The translations under genes were made by a program, and so were the position numbers. The notes beneath the pieces were generated by a model that was given only the letters and a program-made list of their open reading frames with translations, had not been told where the DNA came from and made no database searches. Of a DNA stretch of 64,000 bases, positions 12,651 through 26,700 are shown piece after piece (position 1 is the stretch's first letter; every line of letters begins with the position of its first letter). The DNA comes from Acanthococcus lagerstroemiae. Its lineage: Eukaryota; Arthropoda; Insecta; Hemiptera; Eriococcidae. The stretch is taken from the NCBI GenBank assembly GCA_031841125.1, contig CM063108.1:4536183-4600182 (forward strand). The letters run 5' to 3'.

Positions 12651-13439
12651 CCCCTCGAAGAAAAAAATTTCAGAAACGTAGTTCAGGGCAGTGAAAGGCG
12701 ACCATAAGAAACGATTTTTAAGGGTATTGCGAAAAAATAATATCAAGAATACCTCAGATGCAGCTGCTCAAAGTTTTTTGATTTTGTCCCTTTTGATTCT
12801 CAGTAGTGACCAAAAGTGAGTATTACGGCGGGAAATTGCATAGGATTTCTTCCCACGCACTGATGAAGTGGATTGTTTTAGACTTGGCCCCATTTCAGTT
12901 TAATAAATTCCTTAGAAGTAAGGGGGAAAAAATCATAATTTTGTTTTTTGAAAATCGCCAATTTTCAAGTCAATTTATGACATGTTCAAGTTATTTTTCA
13001 TTTTTATCGAAAATCAGCCATTTTCTGTGAAAAATTTATCAATACAAAAATGTTTCTCATCTAATTTCCTAGAAAAAAGGTTATTACCAAAAAACATGTA
13101 AGTGCCGCAGGAGGAGTGGAGAACGCTTGTGGAAGCGTTGTTGGATGCTTGTGTAACGCTGTGCTTAAAACACGATTTTTGTACATCTTTATTACACTAC
13201 AAAGTAAATTTGTTCCGAATTAGCACGTGTAAATGATCTACGGCTTACTAGGGGGGATCAGTACAAAAATTTCCCTCATTAAATTACCTACGAAGAAGGT
13301 CCTTCCTGAGAAATATGCAAGCTTCATGTTCAAGCATAAGACGCTCGTAAGTGCACAGTTGTTCAATTTTTCCATAATATATAATTTCCCAATTCTTCAC
13401 TCTAAATAAAAGTTTACAAAAGCAAGGTCACAACCAAGA

Positions 13440-14666
13440 AGGGGGCTAGTGGGCTATAGCCCCCTACACACACACAAAAAAAAATCCTTGAAATTTTTTC
13501 AAAATCGAATGTTTGAGAAGAAAAATGATACCGATGGCCTGATATGTCTTAAAAATAGTCTGCCAAAGATGCATATAGTTGCACTGTAGAACCAAGATGA
13601 ATATCTACCCCTTCAACATATTTGTTGACAGCATCTATTTTTTCCAAGATCACGTTCCACAGTACAGCCATAAATGCCATATCAAAGTGGCCTATAATTG
13701 ATTTAACAAGGATTCTGCCTCCACAATATTCATTTTATTCGTTTTATTTGTTTTTTCATCGGGGTCTGATTCAGCAATTTTTGAAAGAGCAGTCTTAAAA
13801 TCTTCGTACGAATTAACAAGAGCTCTAGAAGCTACATATGTTTTGCCGACCACCGTGATCTATTCGATAAATAAAACATTTCAGTTCAGATATTCTCTTC
13901 GGCTTGCTTTTGCTCTCAATTGTCTCAGTGGGGGTTGCCGAGGTAGAGGCAACTGGAATTTCATCATTTTCACATTCAGTTTCTTCATCGTCAACGTTCT
14001 CATTTATTTCATCATGCTCTGTTTTTTCAACATTCTGAAAAATGTTCCTGACAATGTTCCATCGTTTGGTTGAAGCACTTATAGAAATGTGAACAGATTT
14101 TGCAATAACATGAAGAATTTGACAGCCAGCAAGCAACAATTATAGCTACCGAATTACCCACCAAGTTCAGTGAATGAGCCGTGCAGGGGACATAAATGGC
14201 ATATGTTTATTTTGTTTTCTTATTCTGGCCTGTAAACCAGTGTATGCCCCTTTCATCTCGCTGGCAGTATCATAACACTGACTACGATAATGATCTATGT
14301 TTATATTTGCATCTTTTAAACTTTCACCACAGTTTCTTCTACATCGTTTGCTTTGTGGCTACTAATGGGGAAAACAGTAAAAAACGTTCCTGCGGAAGTC
14401 CTTTTTCATTTACAAAAAGGAAGATCACACTAAATTGATCAGAATGGGGTACGTCAAGAGCTGAATCCAAATGATAGAATAATACTTGGCATCGTTAATT
14501 TTTGAAATTACATAATTGCGAACCTCGTTACCCAGTAAGCATATAATTTCATCACACACAGTCGATAGCAGTTTTTTTTTCTTTGTCGCGTTGAAAATTT
14601 TGCCGCCCTCAAAATTTTGCCGCCCTGTTCGACCGAACAAGTCGAACATGCATAAACCCGGCGCTG
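13440..14666 (-). mobile_element. Decayed hAT element with transposase relics
   Basis: The minus strand starts CAGCGCCGGGTTTATGC at 14666. Frames then read KINDAKYYSIIW, MPFMSPARLIH and ISASTKRWNIVRNIF, recognisable as the YYSII, C-A-H-SLN and SASTxRW blocks of TTF/ZMYM-type hAT transposases. There are multiple stops and frameshifts. The left end near 13440 is diffuse (GGGGGCTAGTGGGCTATAGC), with no second terminal repeat found. Confidence 0.65.
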
Positions 14667-17178
14667 ATAAAGATCGTCAAATCGCATTGAGACTCTAGCC
14701 TTGATTAGAACCCATTATGTTTATTTATTAAGTTTCTCTAGAATTGTAACTTATCAAGACTCCTTAGCAACTTGATTAGATGTAAGCTTTCACTTAACCC
14801 ACATAAGATTTTGTACAATGTCAGTGACACTGGTACAGATTACAAGACTCCATTTAGATTTGTAGAAACTCTACAAATCGCGTCAAAGAATTACTAATTT
14901 TATTTTCAGTTTCCGAAATTTACTGGTAAGTACGTACTATGTGTATAGGAAACATTAGTTGAAGTAGTACACGGATGGTGTTGAGAGTTATTGATTTTAT
15001 ATACTTACCTCTAAATGTTCATCAATATTCTTATTCAAAAAGCTATTTTTTTGTGTGTTTGTTGGGGGGGGGGGGGGTATACCTCTGTATATTTTGAAGA
15101 ACATTATTTCTCTTCAACTTGTAAGTGAGTGGTGTAGTTGCAAACAAGAAAAGATCCAAATTTCACATTAAACTGGTACTGGATAGAGCATTGCAAGCCG
15201 AATCGAATTTTATGATCAGGTTTTTGCGAAATTCATTTCTTCCATGTAAAAATGGTCTTTAAAATACACGGTTAGAGGCAAAAGTGACATGTTCCAACGG
15301 ATCATGTGAGTTTTCGATATTAGGGTTTCGGTGATCACATTTTAGGCAGGCTGCTTGCCAGCCGCGTAGAGAAAAAAAGAGGGCTTGGGCGAATTTCCAC
15401 GGGCCCTCCTTCTCCTTCCAGTTCAGTTTATTCTTTTGGTAGATGGGGAAAAAATATAAGCTACGGGTTGCTTTCTTTTATGGTATAAGGAATGATTGCT
15501 GATTTGAAGTACAGTATGATTGCAACCCAGGCCTTTTAAAGATACCGGGCCCCCTTGAAAGTCCGGGCCCGGGGTATTTCCCTCTTTCTCCCCACCCTCT
15601 CGACAGGGTTGCTACTTGCTGTAATCGAAGTTGCATTGTGTATAAGGTTCTCAATTTACGTCATTGGAATGATGACAGAATTATTTGATCATTGATTGGA
15701 TTAATTTTTCATTATTATTTCGTCAAGGGTATTTCTTTGGAATTTCATCTTAATTTCGGCCAAAATGAAGGGGTAATGGCTTACAGCAAATGCAATTTCG
15801 ATTTCAGTGATAATTAGTTAGGAATACCACACGCTTCTACGAGAATACGCAAACAAAATCGCTTTGGAGTCAAAACTGACATGTTCCAACATATATTATT
15901 ATGATCCCCCTCCCTCAAGGGTCAGATTATCAAAAAAATAATAATTTTGGGAACACGTTTTAAACCTATGAGGGATGACTTGGAGAAATTTTCACCTCAT
16001 AATGAAATATAATATTATGTTATTTGAGAATCAGTTTCTCGTGTTTTCTGAAAAATAAGGTTTATGAAACTTGTCTTGTTTACACCTAGAACCATTCAGT
16101 ATAAATTAGCTATGTTTATAACCTGACAATTGGAATAATTGGACATTATTCCTCTGCGGCGCCGAAAGAGTAGCGGGGAGGGAGGAAAATTTCCAGCGAA
16201 AAGCATTCCAGGCCCTAACAATCATCATTTTCAATGTAGAGAACGCAGAAATTATGATAGATAAAATATAGTCCCCATGGCACCTGAAAGATTAAGGAAA
16301 GGAGACACAAGACCTTACGGGTGGATTCAATGGCCCTTGAAACTCCGATCTGAAAAATAAAAAAATTTAAGCTTACATGAAGGAGCTTCAGTTATGTGAG
16401 CGTTTCGAATTCTCAAATTGAATGCTAATCCTCGTAAGAACCTCAACCTTCTTAAGGCTTAATGAATCCTCAACTGATTTCTTTCAAAAATTATTAATAT
16501 CGTTTTCTTGCATACATGGAAAAGGGTGCCCTATTCGAAAATCCATGAAGTATTTATCTCTTTTTTCTATACTGATGCATTCAATTATTGTACAAAAGTA
16601 ATACAGCGCTTTATAACAGAAAAAATACACTACCTCCACGTCATCTTTTTGATTTTTATGTTTAAGATGAACAAACTGGTAACTTCACGTAATTTCACTC
16701 GGGTGTAATATCGGTTGGGATATTAAAATGAAGTAGAATTGACATCAGATTCTACATCGATTTCACTGGGTACTTGCTACTGCAAGGACGAGTCAGAAAC
16801 TATATCCTATTACATTTAACATCCATTTTTTATTTATAAAAATAGCGTCAAATTAACAATTAAAACCTGCTGTGATTTATATGTGAATCCTACATCGAAA
16901 CAAGGCCAAATTTATTTGATTGACCGCTGTGTGCTATTTTTGTTTTGCGACTCTCAAAAACATACGTAAAACAAATTTTCTCCCCGCCTCATTCGTTTTC
17001 GATTTTTCCGCTGAACTTTTCCGCGCTCGAAATTTTGCCGCTTTGTGCTTGAGTACACTTTTGTACAATGGTAAATTTGCTTCGGATCGAAAAGTAATAA
17101 AATTATCACGCAAACTGACGAACTGTCCAATCACCGAAGTCAAATTGACGTCGATTCGAAATTGACGTCCTCCTCGAT

Positions 17179-17316
17179 GCGCAAAATCCCGCCAGTTACC
17201 CGAGTAATTAAAGGGGAACGAAGGGTTACTGATGAGTTTCTGGATAATCTGAGGGTAACCAAGGGTTACAACTGGGTAACTTTTCCGCGGGTAATTAAAG
17301 GGTGACTAATTGCGCA
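17179..17316. mobile_element. Hairpin MITE, TTACCC family, copy 2
   Basis: The left side GCGCAAAATCCCGCCAGTTA and the right side GGGTAATTAAAGGGTGAC, then TTGCGC, form an inverted repeat. It shares CCCGCCAGTTACCC with copy 1. The window start (1-45) has related GTTACCCTCGGTTACCCTC. Confidence 0.65.
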
Positions 17317-17695
17317 TTGGGTCAAATGTTTCATGGCTCCTTATAGCTGGTGACATTGAGATTGCGACTTGCGAAAACTTCGCCAGCGGAACTCAATTTT
17401 ATGATTGAAAGTAGGTAATTAACAACCCGTGTGAAATATAATTAGTATTGCAATTCCGATGATAAAGAAATAAGTAATTACCTTCGATTTGATTACCTAG
17501 TTGTATTGGAAAATGTCGACCACCAGCCCTATAGTAGAACCTATACATCCTACCTACCTGGCAAATAATCTTCAGTTCTCAGCGTCAGCGTTTTCTTTCT
17601 TACTGTTCATAGAATTTTCAAAAATATTAAAAGTTTGCTTGAGCATTCAACTGTCGTGATCATTATTGCTCTTGTTTGTTATATTATTGTTAAAC

Positions 17696-17765
17696 ATGTT
17701 GAGGGTACGCGAGCTTTGCTGCTTGATTTCAGCATTACTGTGTAGCTTACGTCCAGCGGATGCCA
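17696..17765 (+). CDS. Gene 1 exon 1, signal peptide
   Basis: ATG at 17696, 23 codons plus one base, donor GTAAGT at 17766. The peptide starts MLRVRELCCLISALLCS and ends near PADA, a good signal-peptide shape with small residues before the likely cleavage site. It is homologous to gene 0 exon 1 on the other strand. Confidence 0.68.
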
Positions 17766-20700
17766 GTAAGTATAATGACGTAACAATGCTGCGGCACTTA
17801 TTTTACTTTTTCTTTTTAGATTTTAGCCAAGCAACCAAAATTTTTTTGAAAAAGAAGAATCTTAAACCAAGGTGCAAATGTTTAAAATATCTTACAAAAA
17901 CAGTTATGAAAAAAAAAAAAAAAGACCCAACCCGAGAAAATTTGATTCTCCTGACATACTAAAAAGGAATGAAACGTTTTACAAGAACAAATGAAGAAAC
18001 AAAAGTGTTGAAGCTGAGCTTCTTGTCGTCGTCATTGAACACCAACAATCGTAGAGATGCACGCAGTAATTAAACACAAGTGTAACTTCGAAACGTGTAA
18101 TTGAATAAAACAATAAAACATCGGTGGACCGCTTCCGTACTCGGGATCTAAGCTCAACGTCCTCAGACGAAATACTAACGGGGCGTCGTACATATCGTAG
18201 AGCGCATACCGTATATCAGTAACGACTTTTTAAGCTGTATAACGAATTCGGGAGAAAATGTAACCTAACGGGGAGCAAAAGTACCCAAAACGGGTGAGAA
18301 AGAACTGATGTGAAGAATCCCATGATTTTTGCGGTACACTTTTTAGGTGTGTATGATAAGAAAAGTCGTATGCACCACAGGAGAGAAGTAATCGTGCACA
18401 CTCGTGCGTTCGCTTCACTCGTTTTCGCTCGTTTCGCGAATTTGCGCACTTGTGGTGGAACGATTACTTCTCTCCCGTAATGCGTAATATTCATTTTTTT
18501 TATTTGTGTGTGAGGTGGCGCGTATGCGCCGAGCGCAGCGGCTTTGCAGTCCATTGCACTATTCCTCAAGTTGCTGTTAAGGATCAGCTCAGTAGTCTCA
18601 CTTTAATAGCAAAAGTGAGAATTTTACTTAGCTCTATCCCTTTGACTTCACTAGGTGCTGGATATTCTAGCCCCAGTGCTTCACGTCTTGTCCCGGCTAT
18701 TGCTAGGCACCGACATATGATATGGATCGAGGTTTTTTCCTCTTTTCCACAGTACCTACAGGAGCCGCTTCTTACCACTCCTATTTTATACGGCATGTGT
18801 TTTGTGGCCCCATGACCGGTTAGTAGTCCGACCATGAGCCTTGCATGTTTCCTGTCAAGCCCTATTAGGAACTTGGCATACTTACTGGGTGTGTCCCCTA
18901 TCAGTGTTTTGCTGACGTTCATGCCACTGGCCAACCGCCAGTGTAATGCATAATATACTATTAATATTATGTATCTACAATAAAATTACCTTCAATGGAA
19001 TATTGAATCACTTCGAGTCAGATGTTGATGTTGAGTAGATAAATATCGATAAGGGCCTATATTTTCCTTTGCTTTTACCTCAAGTTGTCGAGTTAAAAAA
19101 GTAGTAATAAGCTGGCCGGTCGACAATCAAATCGACCAATCTACGTGAATTTTTCCTCGGGCTATATATTAAAAAACGTTCTGAACGGTTGAGCAAATTC
19201 AGTGAGAAACGCACTTGCGCCATGAGGAGGTTGAACTTCTTATAAAAATATGAGATCCTCACACAACTGGAGCCTTCCCGTATGATTTTGAAGATTAATT
19301 TTTTTTTTTTTTTTTTCAAGAGAGAGTTGCAGAAGTTTCTAAGTTTATTTCTGAGGTCCTTTCTCCTCCCCCAACTCTTTAGGTGTGGGAAAAAATTCAC
19401 AAAAAATGTTTCATTACAAATTTTGTAACAAACTCAAAAATGCAGTTGAGCATTTGAAGAAAAATCAAAATTATATATTTCTAGAGATGTGGCTATGATT
19501 TGGCATAAAGCGTAAAATTCCAACGTCAATGCGTCAGTCACGAGAAAATTGCAAGTGCTAAATGTAACGTTTCGTCCCAGGCCTCCCCTACATTATGCAC
19601 TGATGGATAGTCGACCGCTCAGTAACTAAAGGTAAAAAAGCGAAGCTACGATTCATGTTAGTTTCTGGTTTAGTTATCAGCGGTGCTTAAGAATATTTTC
19701 GGAATATTTGGGCCAAATTAGGACCTACTCTACCTAACGAAAATACAATCTGACGGCATATCTGATTGTATTTCTTCTGCATTACAGGCTATGTTAGATC
19801 TCTTATAACGAATTTCAATACAACCGACCACTTGCATTACGGTTATTACATTCCTATCAGGGATCCGGCGAGTGGGGAAGTACATACATCTTTTAGATTC
19901 TCCAACAAGCTCTCTGAAAAAGATGATTATTTTGTGATCCAATTACTCCATGGTTTTTTGATCGGCAAGAGAGGCAACGAATCATCCATTGAAGTAAGAA
20001 TATCTAGTCATAATGACAGTTTATCCACCCGTAGTTATGCCAAAAGTAGACTGATATAAATATAGACCAAAACTATAATATGTTGTACCTAATTACAATT
20101 TTATACTTATTTAGATCTATGTGAACTCGGAGAAAGTGATAGCTTTAGCGGACGGGAAAAAAGTAATCGAGAAACAGAAAAAACCTACATTAGGACAACA
20201 CGTGAACTACGCACTTGTATTTGGCAAGAATTTTACAGAAATGTCGTTTAAATACGAAGATTATTTAGATAGTTACATTTTTGAAGCTTACGTCGACAAC
20301 CTTTGGCACTTTCTGCATGGCAAAAACCCACTGCTGTTGCTTGCAGGCTGTTCTACCTTCAGAGTTCCGGTAAGTGATATTAGGTATTTGTCTGTATTTA
20401 AACAATACCGGTTACTATGCGGTAAAAGGTTAAAAGAGTACACTATAAAATATAGTGGCCCCCTTTTCAAATGTTTTGTTCGCCTCTCAGAAACAGAAGA
20501 ACGCTCCTGTACTTATGATTTGGGCAATCAGTGTGAGTTGAACGCGGAACACTCAGAAATTTTATTAAAATGAAAACACAATCCTTGAATTTTGTAGTGT
20601 CTAAATAATAAAATGAATAGAACATGACAAGAATATTACGTATCATATTACAATAAGTATGCTACCAATGCTTCAGATCCTTAGTTACATTCTTTGAACA

Positions 20701-23700
20701 AAGAACTGAATTCATTTGTATAATCATATTGGCACAGAAAAACTCACGATTAACAGAATACAGTACACTCCGGCTTATCCGACCTAATCGGGGCTGAAGG
20801 TTGGTCGGATACCGAAAAAGGTCGGATAATCCGAAATGAATATTTTCAACGTAGAAATAACATGCACAAAATTGAATAAGAAATTGTTTATTCAGAAAAT
20901 TGAACTGTAGCTTTAAAAAGGAATAAATAACTGTGCAACAATACTTATGTAATAATGAATTACAAATTATAATTTTTTTAAATGGTCGGTCACCAAAGTC
21001 TATTTTTCATATTTTTTAAATCGCGATGCTTTTTTTGGCCGTGTGATTTCGCAACGCAGTGTTGTCGCGCCGGTCGAACAACGTACGTAATGTATGTACA
21101 TACATTCCAAAATCAAAAATTAGGTGTCTAATGTAGAAATTCGGATGAACCGACTTTAGTAGGTCGGATATAAGTCGGAGGGTAGGGTCGGATAAATTTG
21201 AGTCGGATGATTCGAAGTCGGATAGTCCGGAGTCTTCTGTAACTACATTTACTTCACTCAACAATAATATAACTAAACGCAGTAGTTAATATTGCTTTAA
21301 ATTACGAACATTTATGCGGCATTCAGAACTAAACGCTATGGTGATGATCAGTGGCCTCTTTATTATATAGGTACTCTGCCGTTATCAGCGAATCGCCTTA
21401 TTTTTACTTTTGGTTTCCTATTTTACCACCAGGAAGAGCCAATACTTTACGAACATGAAAAAGGACAATTTCGACACCGCGGTGTAATTATCTTATGGTT
21501 TTGTCGTATAAAATATTTTCACTTACTTTTTGGTATCCGGTTAGATCAAATACCTGTGATCATATGCAACCTTCAGTACAAATTCCATGCAGAGCCCTCT
21601 CTACCTTTTGTAAACTGTGAATGGGACCCCTTTTTTAAATACTTTCTCATATCTGTTGTGAATAGTCCGCGTGTGTGTGTCAGTTCTTCAATAAAAATTA
21701 TACTTGTTTTAATTATTACGTTCCAGTTGGTCAGTAAACTGCACTCATATACTGCGCTGAGCGTTAGTTTACAAGTTCTGTCATATATTTTTTCTTTAAT
21801 TTTTTCAATACATTGTGGTACATTGGGGTAAGACCTTCTAAGTTAATAGCGAATGTAAGCGATAATGTGAGTAATAGGAGGGAAAATGGCAGACCGCAAT
21901 GTTTCACCTAAGACCATAATAAGCACAAGAGCATGGTTTTCATACTTATTGAAGCACCAATTTTGGACAATGGGATACCTGCAATGTAGGGGTCAATTCT
22001 TTGAAGATTTTTAATTGCAGGTTCTCCTAATCCAATTCAACCCAGATATAATGTGGCAGTCTCTATAACAAGGGGTAACTTTGTCGATCCGACAAATTTT
22101 GAGTTACGGATAGTACGTAATAGAGGAATGAATGCTCGTTCTAACCAGCTATCGGCGAGATCTGTAGCGTTTTTTGTTGGGGAGATACAAGGGGTCAAAG
22201 ATGAGTGTAACGAGGACGCGCGAAAACACGTTTTCAAGAAAAACGCGTTCTAAGTTAGACACACCTTTTTCTTCCACTCTGTAACTTCAAGCTTCAAGCA
22301 GCCGTAACTCGCCATGGAATCACATTACCAGCCTCGACGGGGGCTTGTTGGAAAGGTAATTTTTCACTCTTTTACGTGGTAACAATTCCGAACATCGGAT
22401 TTATTCGTGAGCTTCAAAAAACCGCGAAGAAGCGAACGCAGACATTCGCATTCTTTCTCATTCTTGTTCGTAATTCTTTCTCTTTCTCCCTCTTCTCTCT
22501 CCGCGCGTAAATTTTCTCTCTTCGTTATTGCACGGATGTACCAAAAGTACTATAATAGGCAAGATTAAGCCTGATTCTTTCGACCAAAAATTTTGTTTTT
22601 CTTTTTTCGCATTTTCTGAGACTTCAAAATCAAGTGACAAAGTTACCCCGTTTTATAGAAACGGCCACGTATGTTGATGATTAGTGGAAAAGATATCTGT
22701 CAGAAGTGATTACTGTTCATTTGTAGAAAATATTTGTATCTACATTTTGTTGATTTATTCTGTTATTCTAGGCGTATCGTTATAATTTTCCTACGCAACC
22801 TAGGTTGCATGAACTGCCCCCGATTGGTTTGCCGCCCAGGACTGGTGAGTGTATGTTTGCTCACTAGTATGCACCATCAGTGCATGCAATATTAATGACA
22901 CTTGCTAATGAATTTGTACATTTGGTCTTGAATAAAAAAAAAATTATTATAATTTGTTGGGTGTTACATTTGTTGACTGTAATTTATTATTTTATGTATA
23001 CTTAATATTATCGCAGTTTATGTACCTTTGAACACATGGAGCGAATTCCATCAACCGTCGTACATCACTTCAGTTTTTGAACACAGCTTACCACATCCAT
23101 TTGAATTTGATCTGAAAAATACGTTTTTCAATAGATGTGCTACTGTAATATTCACCAAACATGGTTTGAATCTGAAATCAACGATTCCAAAGGATTCAGG
23201 CGACATATATAATTTTCATTTTATTGGAGTGAGTAATATATTGTTATTTCTTAATCAGATCACTATACTTAGCTTTTGCATATTAAGCTGTATACTGTCT
23301 ATAATGCAGCGGTTAGCCGTAGAAGTTATCTGGAAAATGAGAAGTACAATAATTATTTCACGCGAAAAGAACGATCGCCTGCTATTATATAAAATATCTT
23401 TGGGAACCGACGTCCAATATATGGACATTTTAGAACCTGTTTCAATTTTTTTTTAGAGTTCTCAATTCGACCATTTCCCCTTTAATTAATGCATATAGGA
23501 CCCAACTCTGTATTCTTCGGTTTTCGAGCTACGCAAAGTTCTTGTTGACTGCTGTTCTTGAAGCTGAAACTTGATGTCAGTATGGTGGCAAGTGTGATCA
23601 TGGGCGTACAAGTTACAAACATTATTTAGCTTATTCAGGACTTTCTTTTGAAAATAATCATTCGTACTTCTTATATAGTCTGAATTTTCAATTTTGCCGC

Positions 23701-26700
23701 TAGATATAGTTACATCGATTCAAACTAATTTGTGCATTGGAACAAGGTCACATGCGTTTATACAGCAGAATAGCAGTTATGGTACTATCTGGCAACAAAT
23801 TCAAAATTTCAGAGCTGACTATGATTATTTTCTGAAGGATTTCAATATTATTAACGATGAGAAACCGTACAACAGAATGACCAGGTGATATGAATTTTTA
23901 AAGAGGAAAAGAAATCTCAGGGCACATAACACTACTGAACAAAATTAAATTCTTTGTTTTCCCAACGCATTTAAGAAAATGATTCTTGAGTGCAAGAAAG
24001 TGCAGCAAAGAAGCCCCGATGCAGGAAATTCAACGAGTATAGGAATGTAGAGTCGTTACTAATCGAATATCAAAAATTTCGGCGTGCACAATACGTTTGA
24101 AAAACTTGGCAAAATAAAAGAGACGCTATATTTATTACATATTATAGGCAACGTTCAAATATGTAGCTTCTATTTACAACTCAACTATACTTGCATACAA
24201 TCAAATTATGTTTCAGGTAGAATTTTGCGGTGAATATTATTCAATGATTGCCCGCGGTGAAGCTATTAAAAATATTACCCGGCAGAGCAGAACCGAACGT
24301 ATTTCTTCTGGCGAAGCTCCACAGAAATTATCAATACAATTATCAATGGAAGATAAACTACTCTACTTGAAGCAACGTTTTGATGACGATCCAACAACTA
24401 CTAGACAAGTGTTCAGTTTTTCCGAGTATTTGATTGATTTGGAAACGCACAAATCTAACAGTCTTTTTGTGACAGTTCGCGGCATCGCCCAATGGAAAAT
24501 TCTAGTAAGTATATTTCTGCTTTGTTATTCGTTTTTTCATATTATGAGTTGATTAACTTATTATTTTGCCATAAAGATGTGAGATCTCACAATAGGTCTC
24601 AGACTAATATTGGTGCCGGATTTTTGTTGATGTTTGTAATATGAAGTTAAATGGAAGAGATAGAAATCATCAATAGTCAATCAAGTTTATTGACTGTTGT
24701 TGATAATTTTATACCACTAATAATGATTGTCAATTTACTTAATATGTTGACTGTGTCAATATCTGAGGTCTGTCTCAGAATGGCTCTAGGTATTTGTTTT
24801 TCACACGAATAACTCCTACGTGACACACTTCCCCGTAGGTGCCAATCTGCATTCTGACTGAATGCAACACACCAATGTGACATGGAAAAAGTGACGCTAA
24901 CAATGTGGCAGTATGTGAATAATTTCAGTCCATCGAAATTATTTCTCAACAACAGCATTTAAAATTTTACTTTAGCCAAATATGGAACTACAAATGTCAC
25001 TTGTCACACGCCGGTTCCATATGTCATAAAACACAGAGCGCAATCTTTGCAGATTGATGAGTAGTAGTTACCCGATCTGCAAGGGTTGACATAATTTTGA
25101 CCTGCGTCAATTTTGCGAATTTTGACAGGGTAGCCTATATTGACATATTGCCGATATTTCGACCAATCAGAGCACTCCGACGCATTTTGACTTCTTGACA
25201 CACTTTTGACTGATCAATTCTGCTATACAAGTGGGCCAAGAAGGACTGACACTATTTTACTTGAGAAGAGTGTCTTCTGACGCTGATTTTGCAGCTCGGG
25301 TATGCTGAGGCGAGAAAACCTTGTATCCAAAATGAACTCCGATTACAGAAAGAGATATACAGGATTAGTCAGTTTTCCTTCCGCCATAGGAAAACTCCGT
25401 TACAATGAAAATCTCTTATCGGTTTCGTCGCTGTGTAGCGCGCATAACCGATAACAGTATGAACTGTACATTTAGGTAGATAACACATTGAGTCATACTT
25501 CCTATGGCGGAAGGAAAACTGACTAACCCTGTATATGTTTCTCAGCAGCTTTGAAATGATGAAACTGTTTACATCTGGTTCAGTTGACACGATTTCCTCT
25601 GCGAATTCTGAAGCATATTGGTGAGTACCTGTTGCTCTGCGCAACAGAAACTCTTCACTGGAACGTGACGGCAGTTGTTTGGTGCGAGCTGATCGAATTG
25701 GAGAAAATATGGAGAAAACGGGTGTGAGACAAAAGGCAATATTTTGTGTCCACTACCGGCTTTCCAACTTGAACTCAATGTCTGAGGGCATTTTGAATCG
25801 AGCACTCAGACGCAGTGATGGTTATACGTACTTATCGAAAATAAATACCTACGTTACACCTACAATATGATTCTGGTCTTCGATAGTCTTCCCAGACAGT
25901 AGAAATATGCTTAAATGAGTTACTAATGTTAACTACAAGTTCAATTTGCAGATCAACGTATGAAAGGTAAAGTCGATGGTCATTCATAAGAGGCACGAGA
26001 GGGTTCAGTTAGCTGGTCGAAAACTAAAGCTGTAAGATGACCGTATTGAGAGGACAGCCATATTCCAATACCTGGAAACATACATTCTTACATGAAGCAA
26101 CAGACCAATCCACTAAAATCTGATTGAGATAAGAGCGTGCCAGTTCCACGTTTCTAGAAATAGGTTGATCAGGCATAAAGCTCTAAGTCCACATCTGCAT
26201 ATGCGGCTAATATAGTTCTATGTTTGGTCTTGGCTCTTCTACGCTATGGAGGAGCCCCTTAGGTACAAAAGTACATTGGAGAATAAATTAAAACTGTAGA
26301 ATTATGACAACAGCGAGGGAGAAGAAAACTGCCCTGGGAATCGGACCAGAGAAAATTGTTTAAATGCTCGCCGAAACAACTGGTCTAGGCCACAGTCGAC
26401 AACAACTATGATTTACTACGTTCAGAGAAAAAGCGTCATGAAGAGGAAGGAAAGAAAGTAACAAGGAGAAATATAACTAGAATTTTTGGACTTTCTGATA
26501 AGAAAGTAGCAATGACCCTGTGGAGAACGACTCTTAATTTCAAATTAATGATTTGGAGGCACATTGTATACGTTTTCATGATTTTATTAAGTACATTATT
26601 GTTCAATTAATCACTCGGCTACAAATTTCACTCTCGTGAAAACGTTTACTTGTCTCTATTCTCATGTAATTAGAGTACTATTTTTATCATAAGAGACAAC

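Larger units (their letters stand above)
11643..17695. other. Head-to-head intergenic region between genes 0 and 1
   Basis: Six kilobases holding repeat B (12310-12650), the decayed hAT (13440-14666), a poly-G run near 15065-15077 and the TTACCC hairpin (17179-17316). Both promoters should lie here, but no TATA box or initiator could be assigned with confidence. Confidence 0.45.

Noticed and set aside
13825..14139. 104-aa minus frame as a host gene
   Set aside because: It carries the SASTKRW block of hAT transposases and is flanked by stops and other transposase pieces.
21556..21831. Hydrophobic 91-aa frame as a signal or membrane exon
   Set aside because: The donor at its end gives phase 2, which fits no family exon, and the N-terminal part is not hydrophobic.
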